The notes beneath the pieces are model-generated. The model saw nothing but the letters and a program-made list of their open reading frames with translations. It was not told where the DNA came from and made no database searches. This document shows, piece after piece, positions 38,634 to 49,666 of a stretch of 64,000 nt of DNA. The position numbers and the translations under genes are program-made. Within the stretch, counting starts at the first letter, position 1. Each line of letters begins with the position of its first letter. The DNA comes from Chrysomallon squamiferum (taxonomy: Eukaryota > Mollusca > Gastropoda > Neomphalida > Peltospiridae), in contig CM022672.1 of the NCBI GenBank assembly GCA_012295275.1, positions 18,783,894 to 18,847,893 of the forward strand. Reading direction: 5' to 3'.

Positions 38634-39682
38634 TTTTTCAATATAAATAGTGTTTTTATCATTGCCTTACCGAAATACGACGACTGACCAAGAAACGACA
38701 TGATGGCGTTTGTCATGGGTTCATAAATGGCCTGGCGCATTTTCTCGAGATGCATGAACATGGAGTCATCAGAGGCAGCAGTCAGCTCGATCGACGGCTG
38801 GATTATTCCACGATCCGGATGTGCTGCCGCGATGTCCAGCAAAACAAACACTGAACCTTCTGGAACTCCGGTGTCACCGTCCAGAACTAAAGTGTAGTCA
38901 AACTTGCGACCAAAAATGTTTTCTACGTCTTCAGAGTCGTAGAACAAAGGCTGGCCGTACGGTCTGGCGAGTTTTCCGTAATACTCAGGATCTGTGTAAG
39001 TGTAGGCGTCGTCATCACCTTCTGACAACAGCATCAGATCTTGGTACTGTCCACACTTACGTAACACTCTCGAAACTCGGTGAATCACCATGAATTCTCT
39101 AGCAATTTTCTTGCAGATTTTCTTCAAGTATCGTCCAAGAAAGACTGATCTGTCCATTTTGCGAAAATAGGACCAAAGGTATTTTACGTGTACTGGATCA
39201 ACGGGCGCACCAAAAGCAAAATTTAATCCTTCTCGAAAAAGGTCGTCGTAAATGAGAGCACGATAATTGTCTCTCACCTCCAGTTCGTACTTTTTAAGCT
39301 CGTCAGAGTTCGTGGCACTCACAAGAACTGCAGAAATCTTCAGCGACAGGTTTCCCATGTAGGCTTTATACATCGTTTGTAAACATTCGTCAATGTCGTC
39401 TTTTGTTATTGCTAGTAAATTGTAATTTAGCACCAGAGTCAAATTGTCGTCATTGGTTTTGTCAATGTGGCGTTTTTCTCCCCCGACTACCAACGTCACA
39501 ATCGTCTGCACCGGAAATTCCATGACCGAGCCTTGAAGTACTCCAAGAATAAAAACGAGAGCAATTCCCTGAACTACGTGAGTGCGAGACCAGTCTATGT
39601 TTAAAATGTTCAGAACTGTGAATATTACAGCAAGTGATATCCAGAAGCTGAAGTATATAAATACTCGATTCGTTCTTTTCAT
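38630..39682 (-). CDS. OpgH/MdoH-like glycosyltransferase, N-terminal part
   Basis: A 350-residue frame. The ATG at 39682 has A at -3, and an in-frame TAA lies 27 bases upstream, so this start is likely unless a 5' exon exists. Hydrophobic segments at about 7-27 and 35-50 look like membrane spans. LTLVLNYNLL (81-90) begins the GT-A fold. HRVSRVLRKCGQYQDL (201-216) matches the arginine/lysine-rich RRRxxxxKRKxGN stretch of bacterial OpgH. YTLVLDGDTGVPEGS (263-277) carries the DGD expected to bind metal and nucleotide-sugar. GIIQPSIEL (292-300) matches the bacterial GIIQ segment, and FLGQSSYFGK (330-339) matches the SHYWG region. The last 11 residues and the TGA at 38630 follow a frame change at about 38666. 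The base composition is visibly less AT-rich than the flanks. Together with 37644-38633 the protein would have about 690 residues; E. coli OpgH has about 850, and the difference is at the N-terminus. Confidence 0.9.
   Translation of the reverse strand: MKRTNRVFIYFSFWISLAVIFTVLNILNIDWSRTHVVQGIALVFILGVLQGSVMEFPVQTIVTLVVGGEKRHIDKTNDDNLTLVLNYNLLAITKDDIDECLQTMYKAYMGNLSLKISAVLVSATNSDELKKYELEVRDNYRALIYDDLFREGLNFAFGAPVDPVHVKYLWSYFRKMDRSVFLGRYLKKICKKIAREFMVIHRVSRVLRKCGQYQDLMLLSEGDDDAYTYTDPEYYGKLARPYGQPLFYDSEDVENIFGRKFDYTLVLDGDTGVPEGSVFVLLDIAAAHPDRGIIQPSIELTAASDDSMFMHLEKMRQAIYEPMTNAIMSFLGQSSYFGKAMIKTLFILKK
38633..38670 (-). other. Frame change: 1-base loss or 38-nt micro-intron
   Basis: The frame with the N-terminal half reaches SYFGKAMIKT and stops at 38630. 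The other frame reads GNDKNTIYIEKVIGTRDN across the same bases. A single extra G at the GG of 38665-38666 would join them as FGK-GND. This keeps the glycine-asparagine expected from bacterial OpgH (GHNAI). Alternatively, bases 38670 down to 38633 start GTAAG and end AG, and removing these 38 nt also restores the frame. That would delete the conserved segment, so I prefer the single-base explanation. Confidence 0.75.
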
Positions 39683-39750
39683 GGTACAGTTGTTTTTCAG
39701 CTTAACTTAAATCAAGATCTTGATATTTTTAGAAGAAAAAAAATATATTT

Positions 39751-39768
39751 CTATTATTTTTATTATTA

Positions 39769-39811
<43 letters not shown>

Positions 39812-39830
39812 TATTATTATTACTATTTCG
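39751..39830. repeat. (ATT)n tract in the promoter-proximal region
   Basis: About 25 ATT units, imperfect at the ends, lie 70-150 bp upstream of the ATG of the OpgH-like gene. No clear TATA box can be separated from this A/T-rich DNA. Confidence 0.9.
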
Positions 39831-41258
39831 GTAAAATCCTCACTGACTCAACCTGAGGTGTGAATACCTTAAACTTTCTAACTACAGGACTGCACCGTAA
39901 GGCCGGCAGTTAATGAAAGATTTTTGCACTGTGTTTATGATTCTCCAGTCAATCAAATCATTTAGCTCATTCTATTCGTTGCTATTGCATATATATTTTT
40001 TTCATTTCAGATAGATATGCTTGGTTTCTGCGTAGGCTTGTGAACTGAGAATGTGTCACGTGACAGGATAGGCTGCGTGTCGTGCCGGTGGGATCTGGTA
40101 TATGAAAAAAATAAAAGCGATGTGGGGGGGAAAAAAGAATCATCAATGAAAAGATATCGATCACGTAATCTGTAGCACCATGATAAATATCTGAAATAAA
40201 TGAAACGAAAATATATAATTTTGGAATCAGAAAAAAAAATTAATGACTAAATTATTTCGTATTCGAGCTAGTTGCACAACATCTAAACTTTTGCAATTCT
40301 CTATCCATTTTACTTGTATTATATCTGTTTTCGTCAAGTCAGCTAAAAGCAGTTGCATTTAACATTCATACTTTTAAAAGAAAATAAGAAGAAATTATCT
40401 GTAACTTTAATATCTTTATTTGAAATGTGTTTAAAACAAACATAATGATATTTAAAAACGTTATTTATTCATTAGACTAAACATAATTAAATAGCTTGTG
40501 ATGAAACTAAACAACAGTGATGTATATGTATCTGGGTAGAGATATCGGTTACTTCTAGAGAACCAATTAAACGTCTAATTAATTATATATGTAAATGTGT
40601 TGAAAAAATACTTCTTCCTACCGGCAAATAGCAAAGTTGTGAAATATTTCAGTTGCTGTGCTTGCTGATGGTTTGTTTATCCCATTTTTTTCACTCTCCT
40701 CTACGTCACTGCACGCTTCTGAAATAAAATTATAGGAACTCCGCAGTAATCTCCAGATTAAAATGTTTGTGTATCAGATGTTTTTGATGTGTTTAATATA
40801 TGTATGTCTGTTTATTCTTTTTAATTAAATGTCAGATGATAATTCGAATAACAGCTGTGTTACAATATTGGTGAAATTCAGCAGGATTCACGACGTCATC
40901 AAATCAGTCCATGCTGCGGTTGGCCAAGATGGTCGGAAAAAACAAAATGGTGAACAAAAATCACCGAGAGGTATGACGTCGTCACCCATTAATCCCTATT
41001 CCTTTGTATAAGAATATAAGTACTTAGTGTCAGATAAAGAGAAAGGGGACAACCACTAAAGATTCTTATCCCGAATTTTACTTTCACTGTCAAAACAAAT
41101 CCTCCGGTCGAATGGCAGCTGCAGCTCTGCAGAGTCTCGTTGTAAACCGGCATTCTAATCTTCGCTGGATAAAGCAAAGACTGAAAGCGGTTATTCCCCA
41201 TACATGTTAAAGTTAACCTATATAGTCATTTATTTGTAAATATCGATTTTGTATGTAG
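39831..41258. other. Gene-free stretch upstream of the OpgH-like gene
   Basis: A degenerate tRNA-like head may be present on the minus strand at about 39860-39915 ('tgtagttagaaagtttaagg'). The open frames at 39982-40164 (-), 40829-41011 (+) and 40989-41201 (-) have no domain. Confidence 0.45.
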
Positions 41259-41440
41259 TTTAGGATTTTGAATATTCTCTGTCGTATGTACGTCCGATTA
41301 GACTCTGCACATAGAAAATATTCGGGAACGCACTGGTGCAGGAGGACAAAGTCCAATCACGAACTCACAAACCCTGTCAGATGCCGCTGACGAGTCTCGA
41401 ACGCATGGCACCCATTCACCCTCACTCCGAAAGCGGACGA
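41259..41440 (-). mobile_element. SINE-B, copy 1
   Basis: On the minus strand a tRNA-like head contains 'gggtgccatgcgttcgagac' (B box GTTCGAGAC). A body follows with 'tttgtgagttcgtgattgga' and 'cctcctgcaccagtgcgttc', ending at 'caaaatcctaaa'. It shares this organisation with 44541-44722 and 52178-52306. The A-box region is damaged here. A (TATG)n run abuts the head at 41441-41503. Confidence 0.8.
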
Positions 41441-41503
41441 TGTATGTATGTATGTATGTGTTTATGTATGTATGTATGTATGTATGTATGTATGTGTGTG
41501 TGT
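41441..41503. repeat. (TATG)n run
   Basis: About 15 TATG/TGTG units directly attached to SINE-B copy 1. Confidence 0.85.
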
Positions 41504-42297
41504 TTGTGGTGTTTTATTTAAAAACTGGAGAAAAACTACGTAGATATATTACAAAATGAATTCTGCCCGGGATTGATATTTCATCTGGATCTCGTTTTCC
41601 TGAACTTTGAGATGAATTTCGGCGTATTTTCACTCACATCCATTTTTTATTCTTATCGAAAACTTTCCTTAAACCATGGTTCAAGTCTTGCGGTATTACG
41701 TATTACATTAAACGCAGTATTATGAAAGCCGGGTATTTAATAACTCAGTACAAGTGTTCACGAGAAATTAAACAATTTAATTAAAGACGTCATCGCCTAT
41801 GCCCAAATACTTTCATCTGTAATTTTTACCAGTTACTACTTTATTGTCCACTGTACAAAAGTACCATTATCTTTTTTTTTTTGCGTAGGTATAACTGTTA
41901 ACCTATTTAACTCCTGTAAAAGACCGTTTTATCGCTGTTAAATAATAGTGCATTTTGCTCATCTGTTGTCATATCACCGACTGCGTTATCATAAAGCTCT
42001 GCTCGAATTCTCTTTGTTAAAACGTTCTGATGGCATTACGTACATATCTTGCTGATTAGGTTTATCCAGGGACACCCACCACTATTAACTAGATGAAAAG
42101 GTTCAGTGCGCAATTTATTTTTAAATTATAGTATGATGAAAATAAAATATGCTTATTCATATTTCTTCAATGCAAAATAAGAATACAGAAAACAAGTTTA
42201 GTTAATGTGTATAAAATAATCACTCTTCATTTTTTACAGTTATTATTCACGTGGTTCGAACCAATATTTATATGAAATGAAACGTTTCAGTTAATAT
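41504..42297. other. Gene-free stretch
   Basis: AT-rich sequence with no gene or repeat recognised. Confidence 0.45.
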
Positions 42298-42375
42298 TAA
42301 CACACACACACACACACACACAACACACACACACACTTATATACAAACACACACACGTACGCACACATATATATA
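42298..42375. repeat. (CA)n microsatellite with short (TA)n
   Basis: CA run at about 42300-42338, then ACAC and TATA units. Confidence 0.9.
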
Positions 42376-42597
42376 TATACATAATTTTAATCTCAGTATC
42401 TTTTTTGATGTTATAGAAAGTTTTTCGTTGTATTATTTTAATAATTTTGTTGTTTATTGGTTGTTTGTTTGTTTTTAATATCATTGTTACCCTGCAGCTA
42501 TACTGAAGAAATGTTTTAACAGTAATATAATTCAGTGTTTTTCATTATATCTAGATATACATATATTTAAAATTTAAAGCTAAACATATGCTTGTAA

Positions 42598-42700
42598 GTA
42601 AATATGTATGTATATGTATGTATGTATGTATGGATTTATGTATGTATTTATGTATGTATGTAGTATGTATGTATGCATGTATGTATGTATATATGTATAT
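42598..42700. repeat. Imperfect (TATG)n array
   Basis: About 25 tetramers with GGAT, TTTA and TAG interruptions. No gene lies at 42376-42597. Confidence 0.88.
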
Positions 42701-42829
42701 TTTGTTCGTTTAGTTGGGGTTTTATTTTTATTTATATTAAATACGTGTAATATTAAATACAAATATTAAATAAAAACAAACACATTCACTGTGTTATTTC
42801 TGTATAAGTCGTCAGTGTATTTCTAATAT

Positions 42830-43092
42830 TTCAGTAAAGAAGAAAGAAGGACCTTGAAATAATGCGAGAGGCTACCCACTACCACAACACCATAAAGCTA
42901 CTCTTTTATGGTTAGCACAGCAAGGGAACTTAAAAGAGAGCCGCTCTTGTAGACAGGACAGTACATTCCACAGCCTATAGAGAACTGACTGGAACAAAAA
43001 AAAAAAATAGTCCAGGAGTCCAAGGGAATCACGCGAAGACACCCAACCCACCAAGAGAAGATACTCTACCATTGAGCTTCGTGTCGTTCCCT
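42830..43092 (-). mobile_element. SINE-A, full length
   Basis: On the minus strand it starts with a tRNA-like head: A box 'agctcaatggtagagtatct' and B-box-like 'cgcgtgattccc'. After a T run comes the conserved core 'ggaatgtactgtcctgtcta', 'cccttgctgtgctaacc' and 'aaagagtagctttatgg', then 'gtagcctctcgcattatttc' and 'aaggtcctt'. The core matches the elements at 46503-46745 and 3205-3315. The family is recognised by eye as the SINE core common in molluscs. Confidence 0.85.
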
Positions 43093-43702
43093 TACTTTAT
43101 TGAACTGTGCCGGTTACACACAATACAGGTGAACGATATAACAAGATAAGATGTGATGTTTACAGATATGTCATCGTGTCAAATCAATCAACATTTTATT
43201 GCCGTTGGAATAGGTGCCGTTCTCTGGCAAGCAATACTTTATATATAACCATGGCGCTCTCGTGTTTGTTTTACCGCTATGATAATATTATGATTTCTTT
43301 CAGTCATTTAAAAAACATAAATGTGCTTTCAGTCGTTCACAGATGCTGCCAGCGTATTACTGAAATGTTTCTCCGAAACCATAAAAAAAAAAAAAAAGAA
43401 GACAAGAACAACAAAACAAATGAGATTTCGATTCTATTGTTGATCTATCGTGTTGGAATTGTTCATAAAGGGCAGTGAGCTTGTCAACACGGAACAGTTT
43501 TATAAGGATAATTTAAACTAATGTCAATATTCTAGATGCTCATTATTCTCACCGCTTTAAAAATACAAATAAAAAATGAGAAAAAAAAAAACAACTAAAA
43601 ACAGAACTATAACTTTTATCTACGATTTAAATTCATTATTACGGGCAGACTAATTCAGTGGGCAAAGATTAGATTAACTGTTGTTAACATTTCTCCTTTT
43701 AA
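43093..43702. other. Gene-free stretch
   Basis: The 123-residue open frame at 43107-43478 begins next to the SINE and has no domain. A-rich runs lie at 43383-43397 and 43579-43590. Confidence 0.45.
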
Positions 43703-43905
43703 TGTATGTATGTATGTATGTATGTATGTATGTATGTATGTATGTATGTATGTATGTATGTATGTATATGTGTATAAATGTGTATGAATGTGTATGTATA
43801 TGTATGCCTTTGACGAGACTCGCATATATGGTGTATGTATGTATGTACGTACGTTTATGTGAGTGTGTATGTATGTATATAAGAATGTATTTATGTATGA
43901 GTTTT
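43703..43905. repeat. (TATG)n array with unique insert
   Basis: Pure TATG at 43703-43767, then a mixed block. The interval 43807-43832 ('tttgacgagactcgcatata') is unique sequence that recalls the 'tgacgagactcgaacgcatg' of SINE-B and may be a remnant of one. Confidence 0.88.
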
Positions 43906-44540
43906 ATTATATTAGACTTGATCACGTACAATGATATCGAGCACTTACTGAGATTTTATGTCTGTTTCACTTTAACATTACAAATATTTCATTTTAGCAG
44001 TTGAACAGTAGTCTTCATTATATATTCATCTGAAATTCGTACATGTCAACTGCCAATACAGAACTAATGCAACATGCACCGATTACCCCTACAATTATTA
44101 CGCTTAACATTCATTTTATGTCTCGCGTTTTTAAACTTGATTCAATGCAGACGTATATCTTGCATCTGTTTGTCAAAATCCTCTCATGTTATTTTTATTT
44201 TTATTTTTTTTTTTATTATTATTATTATTCAAACATTTGTCACCAAAAAATGGCTGAAAGTGACAAAACTGCAATTGGTGTGCATATTCTAATTCAAATA
44301 ATTTTTTTTGTAAATACATAGATAGATAGAGAGACAGACTGACAGACAGACACAGATGGATGGATGGATGGATGGATGATATGTATATCTATATATTTAG
44401 GGATGAATATTCTGTTGTTTCGAGTTCGTTTTATTAGATTCTGCATATAGTCAGTTTTCAGGAAAAGAACTGAATACACAGACAGATAAAAACAAAAATT
44501 AAAAATATATTAGTTGCCGGCAATTACCGAGACAGCATTC

Positions 44541-44722
44541 GTATGTATGTAATGTATTTTGGGATTTGAATAATCCCTGTCTTATGTACCTCTGATTAGA
44601 CTTTGCACTGGAACAAGTGGACAAACTCCAATCACGACCTCACCAACCCCGTCATACGCCACTGACGAGACTCGAACGCATGGCACCCATTCACCCGCTC
44701 TCCGTTAGGCCAACAAGACAAC
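44541..44722 (-). mobile_element. SINE-B, copy 2 (most complete)
   Basis: On the minus strand the A box is 'gttggcctaacggagagcgg' and the B box 'gcgttcgagtctcgtcag', a good tRNA-like promoter. The body shared with copies 1 and 3 follows, ending in 'caaatcccaaaatacat' and TACA repeats. It is the only copy with an intact A box. Bases 43906-44540 before it hold only short GATA/GATG units (44318-44380) and ATT (44211-44230). Confidence 0.85.
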
Positions 44723-44754
44723 CTAAATGAGTTGCTTAGTAACCGAGGGCAATC

Positions 44755-44820
44755 ATTGCTTCCCACGAAGCACGGCCGTTGTTCGTTTTTCGTCTTTTTT
44801 TGCCTGCATCTATTTTGATT
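44755..44820 (+). mobile_element. Fragment related to the pogo-like element at 32.6 kb
   Basis: 'ttcccacgaagcacggccgt' and 'cgtctttttttgcctgcatc' match the module at 32866-32925 in the same orientation. The terminal repeat is not present. Confidence 0.55.
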
Positions 44821-45650
44821 CCAGTTTGCTCTGATCTTAAAGCTTGTGAAAAACAACAGTAAATGTGGCAGAACGTAACAATAAAATATCGTCTAATGTT
44901 TTTTTAGAGTATTTTTCTAAAATGAGCGATGTTTCCCATGAATTCGATTCTTCTAGAATGACACAAGAATTTGTCATCTTCTCTACTGATATTCACAAAT
45001 GATTGTTTTATGTAGCTAGTTATGTAGTTAGTTAATTTGCTTAAATACTCACGTTTTCTCTTTCTGCCAGTCCACCGGTGGAAACCATGATCATGTCATT
45101 CACATCTGTGCATGTATAGAATAAATCGAAATCGAGAGATAATTTTGTGTTAGATAAAAAAAAAAAAAAAACATATATATATATGTGTGTGTATATATAT
45201 ATACATATATACACACACATATATATATTTCCATTATCTGGGGTAAAAACCCCAAAGAAAAGAAAAAAACACCAGAAACCACGTTCGTTTTGTTTTAATT
45301 TTACAGTGTGCTAAATTCTGTTGTTTCCACACAAATTTCGAAGCTTATGAATTTTACTGTAGGAATGTTGTGCTTCTATATTTAGCAGTTTGTTCATATA
45401 TGTGTGTGTACATGTATGCGTCTATTTACCTATCTATATGTATCTAGTACGTATAACTACACTGTTGTTGTTTTTATTTGAAATCTAACAACGCAACGAA
45501 TTACAAGTACACCTAGACATAAAATTACTATGAAATCACGCAGATGAAATATATACATATACATATATACATATATCAATAACATACAAACAAACAAATA
45601 TATGTCCATCTATTAACCCTATAACATATATTTAGGAGTATTAGGTGCAT
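44821..45650. other. Gene-free stretch
   Basis: An A run lies at 45157-45171, followed by a TA/TG palindromic patch at about 45173-45230. No gene is recognised. Confidence 0.5.
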
Positions 45651-45654
45651 CTTT

Positions 45655-45736
<82 letters not shown>

Positions 45737-45815
45737 GTATGTATGTAAGTATGTATGTATATGTGTGTGTGTGTGTATATAGATATATATATATAGATAG
45801 ATAGATAGATAGATA
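45655..45815. repeat. (CA)n, then (TA)n/(TATG)n/(GATA)n
   Basis: A pure CA run of about 67 bp (45657-45723) is followed by short tetranucleotide blocks. Confidence 0.93.
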
Positions 45816-46502
45816 TTCTTGCATTGATAAATATCGTCTATTTGAAAATCAGATCATTGTAATCTATACAAACAACAGTGTACATTATTTGAATTGCATA
45901 ATTAGATAGCAAACTTTTAAAAACAAACAAAAAATTCTCACTCCGTTTGAAATAATTTTTAGATATAACTGGTCCGCTGTTGCTTTTTCGAATACTACAT
46001 TTACTACTACTTCTATACTGCTAACTGCTGTTGCTGCTTCTACTGATACTACAGGATTTCGTCATTTCAGTAATACACCTAAAGTTATATATTACAATAC
46101 AGAGTTCGCTGTCAGCATGCATAAAACGTACAACTTGAAATGTTGTTATTGATTTGAATAATTCATAAATTTATAAAAATAAATAATAATATCACGAATT
46201 TTTTTTTTTCTGCCCGACTTTCATTATTATCCACAAATGACAAAAAATAATAATAATAATAATTATTATTATTATTAAAGGAATTTAATAGCAATTCCTA
46301 GTTTGGTGAAATTTGTCTCGTTTTATGAAGAACATTCAACGTCGTGTCTTTTCTTCATAAATATAAAATGTAGATTTCGCAATCGCCTGTTAACAAATGA
46401 TTATTATTATTATTATTATTATTATTACTGTCATGTATGGAATAAATTTCAACAGCTGTCAAAAGTTTATTTCACAGACAAATGTTAAATTATATATTAT
46501 TC
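45816..46502. other. Gene-free stretch with (AAT)n(ATT)n palindrome
   Basis: AAT units run straight into ATT units at about 46246-46276, making a perfect hairpin-prone palindrome. Another ATT run is at 46399-46427. No gene is recognised. Confidence 0.55.
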
Positions 46503-46745
46503 AGGAGCGAGACCTAGCTCACTGGCAAAAGCGTTGTTTCGAGGGCCTTGTTGGATCGATTCCTCTTCGTGGACCCACCGAACAATTTCTCGTACCAACC
46601 AGTGATCCGTAATTGTTGTACCAAAGTCCGCGACGTGTGCTGGCTGTAAAAGAAGACTTTGCTGCTGGCTGGGAAAGAGTAACTCTTGAAGTGGTAGCAG
46701 CGAGATTTCTCGTTCGTTATCTGAGAGGTACTAAACCCACATTTC
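46503..46745 (+). mobile_element. SINE-A, plus-strand copy
   Basis: tRNA-like head with A box 'ctagctcactggcaaaagcg' and B box 'ttggatcgattcctc'. Then come 'aatttctcgtaccaaccagt', the core 'ttgtaccaaagtccgcgacg', 'tttgctgctggctgggaaag' and 'agtaactcttgaagtggtag', and a tail-side 'cgttatctgagaggta'. The order is the same as in 42830-43092. The opposed minus-strand frame at 46514-46819 is not a gene. Confidence 0.85.
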
Positions 46746-46839
46746 TGAGATAAAATATTTTCTTTCGTCTTTTTATATGTAAATGATAAAACAATGACAT
46801 ATTCAACCGGAGTAAACAAAAAATTAAAATTAAAAATTA

Positions 46840-46885
46840 AAAAAAAAAAAAAAATTTTACATTTGTTGTTGTTGTTTTTCTTTTC

Positions 46886-46929
<44 letters not shown>

Positions 46930-46970
46930 TTTTTTTTTTTTCTTCTTTTTGTTTTTTTTTAGTATCAGGT
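46840..46970. repeat. Poly-A and poly-T low complexity
   Basis: An A run at about 46841-46854, then long interrupted T runs to 46961. The poly-lysine frame on the minus strand is an artefact. Confidence 0.9.
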
Positions 46971-47680
46971 TAACATTCATTTTGATGGAAGAAAAGTGAC
47001 AAGGGAAACAACTCATGTTGCAAAACAAATAAACTGAATGGAATTATCTCCGAAGCTGCTGATGCGTTGAGCTGTTTCTTTGGATTGTTCAGTATTTATT
47101 GTTGTTGCTGCTGTTGCTGCCGTTGCTTCTGCTGTTTTTGTAAAGTTTGTTCTTCTTCTTCTGATTTCTCGACTGTGAAGCTGAGGATATATTTTTAATA
47201 GTTCTTTCTCATATGTCTGAATAAAATAAAATCTCTTATTTTTTATAACGAAAATTAATTACTGATTTCATACATGGATTTCGGGTTTTATGTGTATGTG
47301 TGTGTTTGTGTGTCTGTGTATGTATGTGTGTGCATGTGTGTGTGTGTGTATCTGCGTTTGATTGTGTGTCTGTGTGTCTTTATGTGAAAGTGTGTTTGTC
47401 TAAATGTGTATATAAGTGTGATGTACGTGTACTTTGATTTTTAAAAGGACATGAATAACAAGATATTTCTGCTTACAAAAAGAACTCTTGCTGATAATCG
47501 ATATGGGTGGAGTCATCGTTAAACAGGTGAATGGTTCATCCAACATAATTGAAAATATTTGTTGGGAGTGGGAAGGGTGTGAATAAACCAACACTGAAAT
47601 TAAAATGAAAATTAAAATGATCAAAACATACGTAAATTTAGTCCCTGGGAAAATACACATATCTTTTCTTTCTTTTTTTT

Positions 47681-47711
<31 letters not shown>

Positions 47712-48000
47712 GGTTCTACGATCAATGATAACAAAATGGTTTAAAAAGCACTGGGGAAGAATATAACAGGTAAATGATGGCAACAGCGTCCTTACTTATT
47801 TATCATTATACATGACAAGTATTAAATAACAGAAAGTATTATGTTTCCAGTTGTTGGTTACATAGATAATTACAATTTCGTCACGGTGATACATGAAATT
47901 TTTATACAAATAATTAAAATGACTAGTTACCTGTCAGTTCACTGACTCAAACACACATTTATAATCGATCGTATTTAGGTTCATATTTCAGACGTCACAG
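46971..48000. other. Gene-free stretch
   Basis: (TGC/TGT)n-like patch at about 47098-47140, TG-rich repeat at about 47290-47405 and a T run with TA tail at about 47667-47709. The 127-residue minus-strand frame at 47400-47783 crosses the T run and has no domain. Confidence 0.5.
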
Positions 48001-48478
48001 GGGTTGTTTGGAGGTGTTTTTTTGGGGTGGAGAACTGCTTGGGGTTTTTCGTGGGGGTTTTGTTGTTATTGTTGTTGTCTTTTCTTGTTGTATTTTTTAT
48101 TTTTTTTTATTATTATTTTTTTTGTTTTGAATTTTTTTTCTTGTTGTTTTGAGTGTATTTTCTTTGTTTGTTGTTGTGGGTTTTTATTGGTTTTTTGGTG
48201 GGTTTTTTTTTTGAGGGGCGTATTATTATTTTTGATTGTTTTTCTTTCTTCTTTCTTTGCTGTATTATGATTGTTATTATTAGTGTTGTTGTTATCTTTT
48301 TAGGGAGAATATTGAGGGGTTGTTGACAGTGGTTATCATTTTAATTTATTTCGTGTTTATTTCTGTTTTCGAAAGGGAGCGTGTCATTTTATTTTGTTTT
48401 CTTTTTTTCTTTTTTTATTTTTTTTTTTATGTCAAAAACTAATTCATTTATCTGTTGTTTTTTCATCTCTATTTATTT

Positions 48479-48509
<31 letters not shown>

Positions 48510-48520
48510 GGGAATATGTA
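48001..48520. repeat. T/G-rich low complexity
   Basis: GGTTTTT/GTTGTT-rich sequence with strong strand asymmetry, ending in a T run at 48481-48509. The F/L/C-rich frame at 48004-48270 is an artefact. The sequence at 48521-49011 is AT-rich with no gene. Confidence 0.75.
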
Positions 48521-49009
48521 ATTCCCTTTTAGTTTCGATGCGTATATTTCTTTTATATTTACGTGATATATCATTCAGTTTTCATCTTTTTCCTTAATCC
48601 CAGCTATTGTGTCACAAACACAAAGACTGCTGTCATGATGATATATCTGATTTTATTAACCATTTCGATACGATAAAACAAAGATGTTTTGTCAAATTAC
48701 TGACTGACTGACTTATATTCACAAGATAATTTAAGTTTTTAAAATAATTAAATGTTTTACAATATTTGCGATGATAATGATAATACAAGATTATTAATTT
48801 AATTTTATTTTGTTTGGTATATAAGTTCATGAGTTTTATTCTTTATTTTATTGCTACAGTTTGTAGCGAATGTCTACATGATCATGGTCATAAGCGAAAA
48901 AATCATTCGAAATTTACAAATGAGTACTTTTTATTTCAGTTAAAATTTGAATTACTACTTGATCTGCAAGTCCAATAACCATATATATCCATATCATGTC
49001 AAAGGCTTT

Positions 49010-49156
<147 letters not shown>

Positions 49157-49504
49157 TGTAAAGCAGACGTCAGAAACGTTACACAAATAGAATTAGCTGA
49201 GGGTGTGTCAATGGGTAAACAGATACTCTAACAAGAATTACTCATACGTATGCGTGTGCTATTAATAGGTTTTATGCGTGCACATAAATTAAGATTATAT
49301 TTTTGAAACTCAGTAAACATGTCTTTGTGCTTGGGGTTCATGAAATCTTTTCTTTGGCTTGAATGAAACTACAAACTGGTTTGGGTATGTTGTCTGTGTA
49401 CACTAAAACAAATGACATCACTCCTGTGTTCTGTTTACTTAGATTTATTTTTATTTTATTTTTTTTTATTAAATCTTTTGTGTATTTCCACAAATTTTCT
49501 TTTT

Positions 49505-49540
<36 letters not shown>

Positions 49541-49666
49541 CTTTATTACTTAAATTTCTTCTTTTTTTTCTTTTCTAATCTGAAATGAAGGAAGGTGGCT
49601 TATTGTGATTCCATGTCAGTCAATTAATGAATTCTGATGTTTCCCTGCGCAAGTTAATCCTTTTTC

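Noticed and set aside
37644-39682. Bacterial contamination or a two-gene bacterial operon with TGA/GTG overlap
   Set aside because: The halves are one protein family split by a frame change. The flanks within 100 bp are ATT microsatellite and AT-rich animal DNA, and no ribosome-binding site is seen.
37644-39682. Chitin or hyaluronan synthase
   Set aside because: Motif order and the LSHD, RERRW and C-terminal QR features fit OpgH better. The EDR and QRRRW motifs of chitin synthases are not seen.
43107-43478. 123-residue plus-strand frame
   Set aside because: Starts beside a SINE and runs through an A tract. No domain or splice structure.
46503-46580. Possible tRNA gene
   Set aside because: A and B boxes are present, but the acceptor and anticodon stems do not fold, and the sequence continues into a SINE core. 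The same reasoning applies to the heads at 19.6, 43.05 and 44.7 kb.
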